64,000 nucleotides of DNA from the NCBI RefSeq assembly GCF_900115815.1, contig NZ_FOXV01000003.1, positions 124,001 to 188,000 of the forward strand, read 5' to 3'. The stretch's first letter is position 1; every line of letters begins with the position of its first letter. Below, piece by piece: positions 19,574 to 29,435 of this stretch. The stretch comes from Roseivivax halotolerans. Its GTDB lineage: Bacteria > Pseudomonadota > Alphaproteobacteria > Rhodobacterales > Rhodobacteraceae. The notes beneath the pieces are model-generated. The model saw only the letters and a list, made by a program, of their open reading frames with translations, made no database searches and had not been told where the DNA came from. The position numbers and the translations under genes are program-made.

Positions 19574-20812
19574 TCACTGGCGGCGCAGGCCATCCAGTGC
19601 GGCATCTTCGACAAGCCAGGTCTGAAGCCCGTCGCGGATGCCGGCCGCCATACCCGCGCGCCAGGCCGGATCACGCAGGTTCCTCAGCTCTTGCGGCGTC
19701 GACAGGTATCCGACCTCGATCAGCACGGACGGAATATCGGCGCTTTTCAGCACAGAGAAGCCCGCCGACCGCAAGGGCCGCTTGTGCACGTTGCCCGTCG
19801 CGTTCTCGATCCCGCCCACGAGCGCCCGGGCCAGCCCGGTGCTGCGCGGCGCCGTGTCGAGCCGCGCAAGATCCATCAGCACGCCCGCGACCCGATCGTC
19901 GGTACGCGCAAGATCGAGCCCGGCAAGGATGTCGTCGCGGTCATGCCGTTCGGCCAGTGCCGCCGATGCCGCGTCCGACGCCTCTTCGGCCAGGGTATAG
20001 ACCGTCGCGCCGCGCGCGATGCCCTCGGCCAATGCGTCGGCGTGCAGCGACAGGAACACGTCGGCGTTCGCATCATGGGCTGCCTCGATCCGCCCTTCGA
20101 GCGAGACGAAAATGTCGTCTTCGCGTGTCATCGACACTTCGAATCCGCCCGCGCGCAGAAGCACCTCCTTAAGCTCGCGCGCGAAGATCAGCATGAGGTT
20201 GGCCTCGGTTTCGCCGCCATAGACCGCACCCGGATCGATCCCGCCGTGACCGGGGTCAAGCATCACACGCAAGGGCCGTCCCTCGACACCGCCCCGCGCG
20301 GCGGCGCGCACGGGCGCGGGGTCGGGCAAGTCCCAGCGGGGATCGCGCGGCGCCCCGGCACGGGCGGCGAAGGTCTCGGCATCGGTCTCGGCAAGGCGCA
20401 GGCGCAGCTTGGCCGCCCCGGTCTCGGGGTCGAGAGACAGGCCCGCCTGTTCCACGGCCATCGGCGTCTCGAGAAGCGCGACCAGGCGCGACCAGCCCTT
20501 TCGATACGCGCCGGTATGCACCTCGGAGATCGCCTCGGATCGATCGAGCGTTGCGGGATCGACACCGCCCCAATCCACTTCGCGGAAGTCGAGCACGAGC
20601 CGCGCCGGATCGCTCAGCGTGAAGACGCGCCACGGCACGCCCTGGCTTAGCGCAAGCGTCACCTCTGTTCCGCGCCCCCAGGCCCGGTCGGTGATCGCAC
20701 TGTTCTCTGCGTCGAGCCGCGCAAGACCGCCCAAGGCGCGCTCCTGCGCTGTCAGGGGGCTGGCTGCCAATGCCGCCAGACATGCGATGATCGATAGAAA
20801 CCGCCGGGTCAT
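19574..20812 (-). CDS. amiC: N-acetylmuramoyl-L-alanine amidase, AmiC type
   Basis: This 412-residue periplasmic zinc enzyme cleaves stem peptides from peptidoglycan during cell separation. It has a signal peptide (ending PLTA-QE), an AMIN domain (about 40-150) that targets peptidoglycan or the division site, and an Amidase_3 domain from about 180. Zinc ligands and catalytic residues are visible: H189 in DPGHGG, E201, H257 in SLHAD, and E366 in VLIEVGYLS. It lies just upstream of mrcA on the same strand, so cell-wall hydrolysis and synthesis genes are neighbours. Confidence 0.93.
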   Translation of the reverse strand: MTRRFLSIIACLAALAASPLTAQERALGGLARLDAENSAITDRAWGRGTEVTLALSQGVPWRVFTLSDPARLVLDFREVDWGGVDPATLDRSEAISEVHTGAYRKGWSRLVALLETPMAVEQAGLSLDPETGAAKLRLRLAETDAETFAARAGAPRDPRWDLPDPAPVRAAARGGVEGRPLRVMLDPGHGGIDPGAVYGGETEANLMLIFARELKEVLLRAGGFEVSMTREDDIFVSLEGRIEAAHDANADVFLSLHADALAEGIARGATVYTLAEEASDAASAALAERHDRDDILAGLDLARTDDRVAGVLMDLARLDTAPRSTGLARALVGGIENATGNVHKRPLRSAGFSVLKSADIPSVLIEVGYLSTPQELRNLRDPAWRAGMAAGIRDGLQTWLVEDAALDGLRRQ

Positions 20813-20897
20813 TCTCTGCTCGTCTTATTTGCAGCGAACATACCGCAGATACGAGGGTATTGTCTGCCCCTCGATGCGCGACATTTCCGTGACCCGG

Positions 20898-22046
20898 CTA
20901 CGTCCCGCGCGGCTCCATGTAGGCTTTGAGCCGCGCGAGGCCTTCCTCGATATCGGCGGTGCTGCGCGCATAGGAAAACCGGAGCGTCCTGGCCCCGCGC
21001 TCGGGGTCGAAATCGAGCCCCGGCGTCACCGCGACGCCTGCGTGCTCAAGGATGTCCGCCGCCAGCGCGCGACTGTCCTCGGTCAGGTGCGAGACATCGG
21101 CATAGACGTAGAAGGCCCCGTCGGGCGGCGCGATCCGATCAAAGCCCGCTTTCGGCAGCCCGTCGAGCATCAGCTGGCGATTGCGGCGATAGACCGCCAT
21201 GTTCGCTTCCAGCTCGTCGTTCGCATCCATCGCGGCGAGGGCCGCGACCTGCGCGGCATGGGGCGCGCAGATGAAGAGGTTCTGGGCCAGCCGCTCCACT
21301 TGCCTCAGCTGCGCCTCGGGCACGACCATCCAGCCAACACGCCAGCCGGTCATCGAGAAGTATTTCGAGAAGGAATTGATGACGCAGACATCGTCCGAGA
21401 TTTCGAGCGCGGAAACCGCGCGATCCTCGTATTCGATGCCGTGGTAAATTTCGTCCGAGATGAACGCCGCGCCGCGATCTTGCGCGCAGGAAATCAGCGC
21501 ACCGAGCGCCTCCCGCCCCAGCATCGTGCCTGTCGGGTTCGCGGGCGAGGCCACCATCAGCCCTTGCCAGTCCAGCGCCTCGAGATCCGCGGGAACGGGC
21601 TGCAGGCGGTTCGCGTCCGAGGCTTCGACCTCCAAGGGTTCGAGATCGAGCGCGCGCAGGATCTGTCGGTAGGACGGGTATCCCGGCCGCCCGAGCGCCA
21701 CCTTGTCGCCCGCATCGAAGAGCGCCGTGAAGGCGAGGATGAACGCGCCCGAGGAACCGGGCGTGACGACAACCCGCGCGGGGTCCAGGTCGACGCCGTA
21801 CCAATCCTTGTAGAGCCGCGCGATCCGCGCCCGGAGCGCGGGCATCCCGAGCGCCACCGTATAGCCGAGCGCATCGGCCTCCATCGTCTCGGCCAGGGCC
21901 CGCCGCGCGGCTTCGGGCGCGGCCGTGCCGGGCTGGCCCACTTCCATATGGATGATGTGGCTGCCCGCATCCTCGGCGGCGCGCGCGGCCTCCATCACAT
22001 CCATCACAATGAAGGGATCGACATCACCCCGTCTTGAGTTCCGCAT
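20898..22046 (-). CDS. Class I/II pyridoxal-phosphate aminotransferase
   Basis: This 382-residue fold-type I aminotransferase has the PLP lysine K228 in NSFSKYFSMTG, SPANPTGT (167-174) and an arginine near the end (TLRFSYARS) for the substrate carboxylate. The substrate cannot be read; aspartate, aromatic amino acids or alanine are all possible. The ATG at 22046 is chosen because AGGAGG lies six bases upstream, discarding an 18-codon in-frame extension. It is divergent from the M48 protease gene with 53 bases between the two starts. Confidence 0.88.
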   Translation of the reverse strand: MRNSRRGDVDPFIVMDVMEAARAAEDAGSHIIHMEVGQPGTAAPEAARRALAETMEADALGYTVALGMPALRARIARLYKDWYGVDLDPARVVVTPGSSGAFILAFTALFDAGDKVALGRPGYPSYRQILRALDLEPLEVEASDANRLQPVPADLEALDWQGLMVASPANPTGTMLGREALGALISCAQDRGAAFISDEIYHGIEYEDRAVSALEISDDVCVINSFSKYFSMTGWRVGWMVVPEAQLRQVERLAQNLFICAPHAAQVAALAAMDANDELEANMAVYRRNRQLMLDGLPKAGFDRIAPPDGAFYVYADVSHLTEDSRALAADILEHAGVAVTPGLDFDPERGARTLRFSYARSTADIEEGLARLKAYMEPRGT

Positions 22047-22099
22047 CGCGCGCCTCCTAAAGTCCGCCCCATGTCTGAAAGGGACGGGGCGGACAGTCA

Positions 22100-23416
22100 A
22101 TGCGGGCCATGCGGGTCATCATCCTGAGCCTTTGCCTGGCGCTCGTCGCCGGCACCCCTGCCCGCGCGCTGACGCTGCTGCGCGATGCCGATATCGAATA
22201 TGCGCTGTCCGAGCTCGCCCGTCCGATCTTCGCGGCCGCTGGGCTGAGCCCCACGAACACCAAGGTGCTTCTGGTCGACGATACCAGCCTCAACGCCTTC
22301 GTCGCGGACAACGCGCATATTCTCATCCATTCGGGCCTTCTGATGAAGCTCGAGACCGCGCGCTCGGTCCAGGCGGTTCTGGCGCACGAAGCCGCGCATA
22401 TCGCCAATGGCCATATCTCGCGCCGCGCCGCGAACATGCGCTCCGCGCGCACGGCAGCGGGGCTCGGCCTCATCCTGTCGGGTCTTGCGGCGACGCAAAG
22501 CGCCGAGGCGGGGCTTGGCTTGGCAGTCGGCACGCAATCCTCGGTCCTGCGGAACTTCCTCGCCCATACCCGCGCCGAGGAGGCCGCCGCCGACCAGAGC
22601 GCCGTGCGCTACATGATCCGCGCCGGGATAGACCCGATGGGCGCCGTCGAGGTGATGCAGATCTTTCGCGGCCAGGAGGCGCTGACGATCTCGCGGCAGG
22701 ACCCCTACATGCTCACGCATCCCTTGTCGCGCGACCGGCTTCGCACGCTCGAAGGGCTCGCCAACGCGTATGGCCGCGACATTCCCAAGGATCCCACGGC
22801 GGAATACTGGTTCCAGCGCGCCAAGGGCAAACTGACCGCGTTCGAGCGCAACCCCGGATGGACGCTGAAGCGCGCGGGCGAGAGCGCAACACCCGATATC
22901 CGCCATATGCGCGAGGCGGTCGCCCATCACCGCCGCGCCGATCTGGGCCGGGCCATCCAGTCGATCGACGCCGCGCTGGCGCAGCGCCCGAACGATCCGT
23001 TCCTGCTCGATCTCAAGGGCCAGATCCTGCTCGAGAGCCGACGCGCGCCCCAGGCCATCGCGGCCTATGCCCAGGCGGCGCGCTTTGCCCCGAAATCGGC
23101 GCTGATCCTCGGCGGTCTCGGCCGGGCGCAGCTGGCCTCTGGCGACACGGGGTCGGCGCTTGCCACGCTCGAACGCGCCTATGCGCGCGATTCCCAGGAT
23201 CCACGTCTTTTACGCGACCTCTCGGTGGCCTATGCACAGACCGGACAGAACGGCCTCGCCTCCGCGGCGACCGCCGAACGCTACGCGATACAGGGCCGCC
23301 TGAAGGATGCGGCCATTCATGCCGAGCGCGCGCTGCAGCTTCTGCCGCGCGGCTCACCGGCCTGGCGGCGCGCCGAGGACGTGGCCGTCGCCGCCCGCAC
23401 CGCCGCCCGGCGCTGA
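22100..23416 (+). CDS. Exported M48 metalloprotease with C-terminal repeat region (BepA-like)
   Basis: This 438-residue protein has a signal peptide (ending ARA-LT), an M48 peptidase domain with the zinc motif HEAAH (H96, E97, H100) and the downstream glutamate in RAEEAAADQ, and a C-terminal tetratricopeptide-like region from about residue 270. The layout matches the BepA/YfgC group, which assists outer-membrane protein assembly and degrades misfolded proteins in the periplasm. The two DsbA-like genes follow 25 bases downstream, so the three may be co-transcribed as an envelope protein quality-control unit. Confidence 0.88.
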   Translation: MRAMRVIILSLCLALVAGTPARALTLLRDADIEYALSELARPIFAAAGLSPTNTKVLLVDDTSLNAFVADNAHILIHSGLLMKLETARSVQAVLAHEAAHIANGHISRRAANMRSARTAAGLGLILSGLAATQSAEAGLGLAVGTQSSVLRNFLAHTRAEEAAADQSAVRYMIRAGIDPMGAVEVMQIFRGQEALTISRQDPYMLTHPLSRDRLRTLEGLANAYGRDIPKDPTAEYWFQRAKGKLTAFERNPGWTLKRAGESATPDIRHMREAVAHHRRADLGRAIQSIDAALAQRPNDPFLLDLKGQILLESRRAPQAIAAYAQAARFAPKSALILGGLGRAQLASGDTGSALATLERAYARDSQDPRLLRDLSVAYAQTGQNGLASAATAERYAIQGRLKDAAIHAERALQLLPRGSPAWRRAEDVAVAARTAARR

Positions 23417-23441
23417 CAGACGAGACACCAAAGGAGCCCCC

Positions 23442-24194
23442 ATGCTGAAACCGACCCTGACCGCCCTCGCCCTTCTGACCGGCACGACCGCGCTGGCGCA
23501 GAATATCGACGTCACCGACATGAGCGATGCAGAGCGCGACGCGTTCCGCGCCGAGGTGCGCTCCTACCTGATGGAGAACCCCGAGGTCATCATCGAGGCG
23601 GTCAACGCGCTCGAGGCGCGGCAGGCCCAGGCCGAGGCGCAGGCCGCCGAAGCCGCGGTCGGCGACAATACCGACGCGATCTTCAATGACGGCGTCTCCT
23701 GGGTCGGCGGCAACCCCGATGGCGACATCACCGTCGTCGAGTTCATGGATTACCGCTGCGGTTATTGCCGCCGGGCCAAGGCCGAGGTCGAGGAGCTGGT
23801 CGCGTCCGACGGCAATATCCGCTTCGTCCTCAAGGAATTCCCGATTCTCGGTGAAGCCTCGCTGACCATGTCGCGCTTCGCCATCGCCGCCAAGAACGTC
23901 GCGGGCGACGAGGCCTACAAGCAGGTCCACGACGCGATGATGGAGCTGACCGCCGATCCCACGGAAGACGCGCTGCGCGGCGTCGCGGAGGAGCTGTCGC
24001 TCGACGCCGACGCGATCATTGCCGAGATGGGCTCTGATGCCGTGAATTCCCAGATTGCCGAGACCCGTGCGCTCGCCGAAGAGCTGGCGATCCGGGGCAC
24101 CCCGACCTTCGTGATGGGCGACGAGCTGGTGCGCGGCTATGTCAGCCTCGAGGAAATGCAGGAGATCGTCGCCGCCGAACGCCAGGAGGGCTGA
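23442..24194 (+). CDS. DsbA-family thiol-disulfide oxidoreductase
   Basis: This 250-residue periplasmic protein has a signal peptide (ending ALA-QN), an N-terminal helical segment (about 27-70), and a thioredoxin fold with active-site C106-G-Y-C109 and a TPTF cis-proline loop (IRGTPTFVMGD). It resembles the Com1/ScsC type of DsbA-like protein, which either introduces or isomerises disulfides. AAGGAG precedes the ATG. Its stop overlaps the start of a paralogous gene by one base (TGATG). Confidence 0.9.
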   Translation: MLKPTLTALALLTGTTALAQNIDVTDMSDAERDAFRAEVRSYLMENPEVIIEAVNALEARQAQAEAQAAEAAVGDNTDAIFNDGVSWVGGNPDGDITVVEFMDYRCGYCRRAKAEVEELVASDGNIRFVLKEFPILGEASLTMSRFAIAAKNVAGDEAYKQVHDAMMELTADPTEDALRGVAEELSLDADAIIAEMGSDAVNSQIAETRALAEELAIRGTPTFVMGDELVRGYVSLEEMQEIVAAERQEG

Positions 24195-24715
24195 TGCCGG
24201 CACGCTATCTTGTGGCGGCCGGTCTCACACTGGCCGCCACGCCCTTAGGCGCAGGCCCTTTCGAGACAGAGACCGCGCGCGCTGCCTTCGGCGCGGAGAT
24301 CCGGGAGCTGATCCTCGACGAACCCGAACTCGTGGGCCGCGCGCTGAACCCGCCCGTCCCGGCCCCCTCCGACATCTACGCCGATGCGCGCGATGAGGAT
24401 CTTGGCCGTCTCGAAGCCGAACGGGCCGCGCTTTTTGCCGAGACGCGTCCGCGCATCGGACCTGACGGCGCGCCCGTTGCGCTGGCCTTCCTGACTGGCC
24501 CCGATTGTGCGGACTGCGCCGCGGCGGAGGCCGAGCTTGCGACGCTCATGGAGCGGCTTGGCCTCGCGGCGACGCGCCTCGATGCCTCCGACCCGGACGT
24601 CGCCCAGGCGATGGACCGCTTGACGCTCGACACGCTGCCGTCCTACGTGCTGCCGGACATGATGGTGCGGGGACAGATTCCCCCGTTCGTGCTCGAGCGC
24701 TACATCTCTCCGTGA
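24194..24715 (+). CDS. DsbA-like thioredoxin-fold protein with CADC motif
   Basis: This 173-residue exported protein is coupled to the preceding dsbA-like gene by a TGATG overlap. A signal peptide (ending LGA-GP) and a helix similar to that of its neighbour (ARAAFGAEIRELIL versus ERDAFRAEVRSYLM) precede a shortened thioredoxin fold with C105-A-D-C108 and a cis-proline in TLPSYVLPD. The large helical insertion of DsbA is missing. It looks like a reduced paralogue, perhaps a redox partner of the first protein. No specific function can be assigned. Confidence 0.8.
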   Translation: MPARYLVAAGLTLAATPLGAGPFETETARAAFGAEIRELILDEPELVGRALNPPVPAPSDIYADARDEDLGRLEAERAALFAETRPRIGPDGAPVALAFLTGPDCADCAAAEAELATLMERLGLAATRLDASDPDVAQAMDRLTLDTLPSYVLPDMMVRGQIPPFVLERYISP

Positions 24716-24762
24716 CCGCGCCGTATCATCCGCCCACACATCCCTAGCGCCCCGGAGGCCTG

Positions 24763-25536
24763 ATGCCCCTGAAGATCGACGTGCTGCTCGATTACGCCCT
24801 TGATGCGCCCACGGACTGCCTCGTGCAGATCAACGCGGCCGCCCTGCCCGACCAGGCCATCCGCAACGAGACGCTGAACGCGCATGGCGCGGAGGCGCGG
24901 ATCAACCCGGCCGAGGACGAGATCGGCCTGAGGCTGTGGTTTCACGAGGCCGAGGCGCTGACGCTGCAATACACGACCGAGGTCCGGATCGACCGCGAGG
25001 TGCGCGATATCGGCGCATTATCGATGGACAGCCCCGCCGATCTGCCGCGCGACGTCGTAAAATACCTTCTTCCTTCGCGCTTTTGCCCGTCCGACAAGTT
25101 CATGACCTACCTCTCGACCGCCTTTCCGGGGCTTACCGGCGGCGCGCTCGCCATCGAGCTGGAGGAGTTCGTGCGACGCAACTTCACCTATGTTCCGGGT
25201 GCCTCCGGCCCCGAGACCTCGGCGCTCGAAACCTTCGTCACGCGTCAGGGCGTCTGCCGGGATTTCGCGCATATGCTGGTGACGCTCGCCCGCGCCGGCA
25301 CGATCCCCGCCAGGGTGGCGAGCGTTTACGGGCTGGGCGTCGTGCCTCAGGATTTCCACCTCGTCGCGGAACTCTGGCTCGACGGCGCGTGGCACATCAT
25401 GGACCCGTCGGGGATGTGCGGCCCGCGCGACGTTGCCCGCATCTGCGTTGGCCGCGATGCCACCGACGTCGCGTTCCTGACAAGCTACGGCCGTGCGACG
25501 CTCATGCGTCAGAACGTGATGGTGACGGAAGTCTGA
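24763..25536 (+). CDS. Transglutaminase-like cysteine protease family protein
   Basis: This 257-residue protein has an N-terminal beta-rich domain and a transglutaminase-like core with the Cys-His-Asp triad C165 (RQGVCRDFAH), H199 (DFHLVAE) and D214 (IMDPSGM). There is no signal peptide, so it is cytoplasmic. Proteins of this kind are usually proteases or peptide amidases rather than cross-linking enzymes. GGAGG precedes the ATG. It ends three bases before the end of the convergent ispG gene. Confidence 0.85.
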   Translation: MPLKIDVLLDYALDAPTDCLVQINAAALPDQAIRNETLNAHGAEARINPAEDEIGLRLWFHEAEALTLQYTTEVRIDREVRDIGALSMDSPADLPRDVVKYLLPSRFCPSDKFMTYLSTAFPGLTGGALAIELEEFVRRNFTYVPGASGPETSALETFVTRQGVCRDFAHMLVTLARAGTIPARVASVYGLGVVPQDFHLVAELWLDGAWHIMDPSGMCGPRDVARICVGRDATDVAFLTSYGRATLMRQNVMVTEV

Positions 25537-25539
25537 GCC

Positions 25540-26682
25540 CTATTCGGCGGGCTCAGCCTCTTCGGGGCGCTCGGCCTCGCCGGCCTCGATGGCTTCGGCG
25601 CGCTTCTCGACCTCCTCGACGATGTGGTCGATCATCTGGTCGTTGGACATCTTGTGGCTGGCTTTGCCCGCGAGATAGACCATGCCCGATCCCGCACCGC
25701 CGCCTGTGAAACCGACATCGGTCATCAGCGCTTCGCCCGGCCCGTTCACCACGCAGCCGATGATCGAAAGCGACATCGGCGTCTTGATATGGGCGAGCCG
25801 GTCTTCAAGCGTCTCGACCGTCTTGATGACGTCGAAACCTTGCCGCGCACAGGACGGACAGGAAATGATATTCACGCCGCGGTGGCGCAGCCCCAGCGAC
25901 TTCAGGATCTCGTAGCCGACCTTCACTTCCTCGACCGGATCGGCCGAAAGGGAGACGCGGATCGTGTCGCCGATGCCCATCCACAGAAGGTTGCCGAGGC
26001 CGATCGCGCTCTTGATCGTGCCGGACATGAGCCCGCCCGCCTCGGTGATCCCGAGATGGATGGGCTTGTCGGTCGCTTCTGCGAGCTGCTGATAAGCGGC
26101 GGCGGCCATGAACACGTCGGACGCCTTGCAGGAGATCTTGAACTCGTGAAAGTCGTTGTCTTCCAGCACCTTGATATGTTCGAGCCCGGATTCCACCATC
26201 GCGTCCGGGCACGGCTCGCCGTATTTTTCGAGCAAGTGCTTCTCGAGCGATCCGGCATTGACGCCGATCCGCATCGAACAGCCGTGATCGCGAGCCGCCT
26301 GGATCACCTCTCGCACGCGTTCCTTGGAGCCGATATTGCCCGGATTGATCCTGAGGCAGGCCGCGCCGTTCTCGGCGGCCTCGATCCCGCGGCGGTAGTG
26401 GAAGTGGATATCGGCGACGATCGGCACCGGGCTTTCGCGCGTGATCTCCTTCAGCGCTTTCGCGGAGGCCTCGTCCGGCACGGAGACGCGGACGATGTCG
26501 GCCCCCGCTTCGGCAGCGGCCATGACCTGTGCCAGCGTGCCTTTGACGTCAGTCGTCGCGGTGTTCGTCATCGTCTGCACGGAAATCGGCGCATCGCCCC
26601 CGACTGCCACATCGCCGACCATGATCTTGCGCGAGGTGCGGCGATAGATGTTGCGCCAGGGACGGACGTGGTTGAGGCTCAT
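25540..26682 (-). CDS. ispG: 4-hydroxy-3-methylbut-2-en-1-yl diphosphate synthase (flavodoxin or ferredoxin)
   Basis: This 380-residue iron-sulfur enzyme makes HMBPP in the non-mevalonate isoprenoid pathway. The TIM-barrel domain comes first and the 4Fe-4S domain last, with cysteines C275 and C278 (SCPSC) and C310 (GCVVNGPGE). The bacterial two-domain layout is present. AGGAG lies upstream of the ATG. The last 20 residues are acidic and variable. The RodZ-like gene is 98 bases upstream on the same strand, with a hairpin between. Confidence 0.97.
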   Translation of the reverse strand: MSLNHVRPWRNIYRRTSRKIMVGDVAVGGDAPISVQTMTNTATTDVKGTLAQVMAAAEAGADIVRVSVPDEASAKALKEITRESPVPIVADIHFHYRRGIEAAENGAACLRINPGNIGSKERVREVIQAARDHGCSMRIGVNAGSLEKHLLEKYGEPCPDAMVESGLEHIKVLEDNDFHEFKISCKASDVFMAAAAYQQLAEATDKPIHLGITEAGGLMSGTIKSAIGLGNLLWMGIGDTIRVSLSADPVEEVKVGYEILKSLGLRHRGVNIISCPSCARQGFDVIKTVETLEDRLAHIKTPMSLSIIGCVVNGPGEALMTDVGFTGGGAGSGMVYLAGKASHKMSNDQMIDHIVEEVEKRAEAIEAGEAERPEEAEPAE

Positions 26683-26734
26683 CGCCTGCTCCTTTCAGCC
26701 CTGCGCCGCACAGGAAAAGGGGCGGCGCGTCTCA

Positions 26735-26755
26735 CCCTCCTAGCTAGTCGGAGGG
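26735..26755 (-). other. Intercistronic hairpin upstream of ispG
   Basis: CCCTCC and GGAGGG form a 6-bp stem around a 9-base loop in the 98-base gap between the RodZ-like gene and ispG. No T-tract follows, so it is at most a weak attenuating or processing structure. Confidence 0.35.
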
Positions 26756-26780
26756 CGCGCGCCTTGCAAGCCGCGCAGGA

Positions 26781-28085
26781 TCACTCAGAGGTGGGGAGAT
26801 CCGGTGTCCCGGAGACGTTGAGCTCTGCCACGACGCGCGCGAGATCCGCATCCGCGTCGATCTGCGCGACCTCGTAGGTCTGCGACAGGTTGTCCACCGA
26901 CAGGGCTAGGTTCGACGTGACCGAGCCGCGCGGGCCGACCGGTCCGTAGGTCTGACCGTTCATGGCGAAATAGACCGCGCCCGACTCGCCGATCCGCAAG
27001 GTCGGAGCCTCTTCGGTGCGCGGCACGTCGAACGTGTCGCCCGCATTCATGATCGCCTCGTAGATCACGGTGCCGTCGGCGGCGCGCACGCGCACCCAGG
27101 CCGGACGCACGGCGATCATGGTCACGCCTGGCCCGGTGGTCTCGAGAACCTGCGGGCCGCTGGCCACTTCGTTGGCCTGGCCAAGCGCCTCGGCAAGTGC
27201 GCCCTCGACGCCCGAGACCGCCGCGGTGGAGCTTTGCCCGTTCACGGCTGCGAACTGGGCCTCGGCATCCTGCGGCCCCTCACGATGCGGCAAGGACCGC
27301 CGGTCGGCATCCGCGAATGCGCCGACGCTGGCCGGATCGAGCGTGGAGATAGGCGCATCACGCGCGACGAGCACGGGCACATCCAGCGCCTGCGGCCGGT
27401 AAAGCCGGTCGAGCGCCTCGGAAGACGGCGGGTTGAACACGCCCGAGCCGTCGGCAGTCGTGTCGTCCTCGGTGGTTGCGCTGGCGACGTCGACCGGGTC
27501 GAGGTCCGACAGCACGACTGGCGTCTGATCGACTGGCGCGAGGCGCACGCGCTGCACCTCCTGCAGGACCGTCCAGCCGCCATAGCCGATACCGGCAACG
27601 AGCAGGAACAGAACCAAAGTCGATCCAATCGCGCTCGGCTCGACCCGGCTGAGGAAGGATTCGCCGGCGGGTGCGAAAGAGATGCGCGGCTCTGCGAGAG
27701 GATCGCGATCCGGTCGCGGAGCGACGATCGGCTCCTTGCGCTTTACCGAGGATGCCTCGTCCGACATGCCATGCGCGGTAGAGAAGCCGCTTTCAGCGCA
27801 GAACTGCGAGAAGGCCTCATCGGGATCGAGCCCGAGATAGCGCGAATAGGACCGGACATAGCCCGCGATGAAGCCGGGCGTGTCGAAAGCGGTGGGGTCG
27901 GTGTTTTCAATCGCGGCGATGTAATTCGCCTTGATCCGAAGCTCGCGCTCAACATCGAGGAGGGACTTGCCCATCGTGGCGCGCTCGCCGCGCATCACGT
28001 CGCCGAGCCGCACTTCGAAGTCGTCGTAACCTTGCGGTGCGACGATGTGGTCTTCGACTGATTTTCGGGATTTTCGCCCGATCAT
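26781..28085 (-). CDS. RodZ-like membrane protein: helix-turn-helix plus DUF4115 domain
   Basis: This 434-residue protein has an XRE-like helix-turn-helix at about residues 25-100 (LGDVMRGERATMGKSLLDVERELRI shape), a linker, a single membrane helix (GSTLVLFLLVAGIGYGGW) and a periplasmic tail ending in a DUF4115 domain (VRPAWVRVRAADG, GDTFDVPR). RodZ proteins link MreB to the cell-wall machinery. The ATG at 28085 (MIGRKSRK) is preferred on resemblance to relatives; ATG 28127 is in frame but has no ribosome-binding site. In this group the gene commonly sits next to ispG, as here. Confidence 0.82.
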   Translation of the reverse strand: MIGRKSRKSVEDHIVAPQGYDDFEVRLGDVMRGERATMGKSLLDVERELRIKANYIAAIENTDPTAFDTPGFIAGYVRSYSRYLGLDPDEAFSQFCAESGFSTAHGMSDEASSVKRKEPIVAPRPDRDPLAEPRISFAPAGESFLSRVEPSAIGSTLVLFLLVAGIGYGGWTVLQEVQRVRLAPVDQTPVVLSDLDPVDVASATTEDDTTADGSGVFNPPSSEALDRLYRPQALDVPVLVARDAPISTLDPASVGAFADADRRSLPHREGPQDAEAQFAAVNGQSSTAAVSGVEGALAEALGQANEVASGPQVLETTGPGVTMIAVRPAWVRVRAADGTVIYEAIMNAGDTFDVPRTEEAPTLRIGESGAVYFAMNGQTYGPVGPRGSVTSNLALSVDNLSQTYEVAQIDADADLARVVAELNVSGTPDLPTSE

Positions 28086-28211
28086 GACGTCTGCCCCACT
28101 CTTAGAAAAAACGCGCCAACCGTCCATGAAGCCGCGTGTCCCACGATTCGTGCGTGAGCTTATTTCCGCTAACGATAGCACATGGCAACGAAATTCTAAG
28201 CGTTTTAAGGC

Positions 28212-29435
28212 CTAGGCAGACAATTCGGCACGATTCAGCGCACAATGCGACCACAGCTCATCCATCGCGCGCACGAGCGTGTCGATTTCTTTCGGCCCGT
28301 GTACCGGCGACGGCGTGAAGCGCAAACGCTCCGTGCCCCGCGGGATCGTGGGGAAGTTGATCGGCTGCACGTAGATACCGTAGCCCTCGAGCAGCATGTC
28401 GGACAATTGCTTGGTGTGAACCGGATCGCCGACAATGACCGGCACGATATGGCTGCCGTGATCGATGATCGGCAGGCCCATCGCCTTGAGGCGGGTCTTG
28501 AGGATCTTCGCCTGCGTCTGGTGCAGGTCGCGCCGCGCCTGGTCACGCTTGAGATGCGCCACGGATGCGGCCGCCCCGGCCGCCACGGCGGGCGGCAGCG
28601 AGGTCGTGAAGATGAAGCCCGGCGCGTAGGATCGGATCGCATCGCACATCTTGGCGGAGGCCGCGATATAGCCACCCATCACGCCGAAGGCCTTGGCGAG
28701 CGTGCCGTTGATGATGTCGAGCCGGTGCATCAGGCGGTCGCGCTCCGCGACGCCTGCGCCGCGCGGGCCATACATGCCGACCGCATGCACTTCGTCGATA
28801 TAGGTCAGCGCGCCGAACTCGTCGGCGAGATCGCAGATCGCTTCGATCGGACCGAAATCGCCATCCATCGAATAGACCGATTCAAACGCGATCAGCTTGG
28901 GCGCATCGGGATCGTCCGCTTCCATCAGCTCGCGCAGATGGTCGACGTCGTTGTGCCGGAAGATGCGCTTGGCCCCGCCATTGCGGCGCACGCCTTCGAT
29001 CATGGAGGCGTGGTTCAGCGCGTCGGAATAGATGATGAGCCCCGGAAAGAGCTTCGGCAGCGTCGAGAGCGTGGCATCGTTGGCGATATAGGCGGAGGTA
29101 AAGAGAAGCGCCGCTTCCTTACCGTGCAGATCCGCCAGCTCCGCCTCGAGCCGCTTGTGATAAACGGTCGTGCCCGAGATGTTGCGCGTGCCGCCGGAGC
29201 CTGCCCCGGTCGCGTCGATCGCCTCGTGCATCGCCTCGAGGACGACCGGATGCTGACCCATGCCGAGGTAATCGTTGCCGCACCAGACGGTGATCGGGGT
29301 CTCGCTGCCATCGGCGCGCGTCCAGGTGGCGTGGGGGAACTGTCCCTGACGGCGCTCGATATCGATGAAGGTCCGGTAGCGGCCTTCCTCGTGCAGACGC
29401 TCGATCGCCTGGTCCAGTTGTGCGTCGTAATCCAC
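28212..29435 (-). CDS. hemA: 5-aminolevulinate synthase
   Basis: This 407-residue PLP enzyme condenses glycine with succinyl-CoA to 5-aminolevulinate, the first step of haem, bacteriochlorophyll and cobalamin synthesis by the Shemin pathway. The PLP lysine is K248 in [12 protein letters not shown], and [11 protein letters not shown] and YIDEVHAVG are family motifs. The start is a GTG at 29435 with GGAGG seven bases upstream; this gives exactly the length and lysine number of the Rhodobacter enzymes. A perfect FNR-type box lies 114 bases upstream, so expression should respond to oxygen. Confidence 0.96.
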   Translation of the reverse strand: MDYDAQLDQAIERLHEEGRYRTFIDIERRQGQFPHATWTRADGSETPITVWCGNDYLGMGQHPVVLEAMHEAIDATGAGSGGTRNISGTTVYHKRLEAELADLHGKEAALLFTSAYIANDATLSTLPKLFPGLIIYSDALNHASMIEGVRRNGGAKRIFRHNDVDHLRELMEADDPDAPKLIAFESVYSMDGDFGPIEAICDLADEFGALTYIDEVHAVGMYGPRGAGVAERDRLMHRLDIINGTLAKAFGVMGGYIAASAKMCDAIRSYAPGFIFTTSLPPAVAAGAAASVAHLKRDQARRDLHQTQAKILKTRLKAMGLPIIDHGSHIVPVIVGDPVHTKQLSDMLLEGYGIYVQPINFPTIPRGTERLRFTPSPVHGPKEIDTLVRAMDELWSHCALNRAELSA

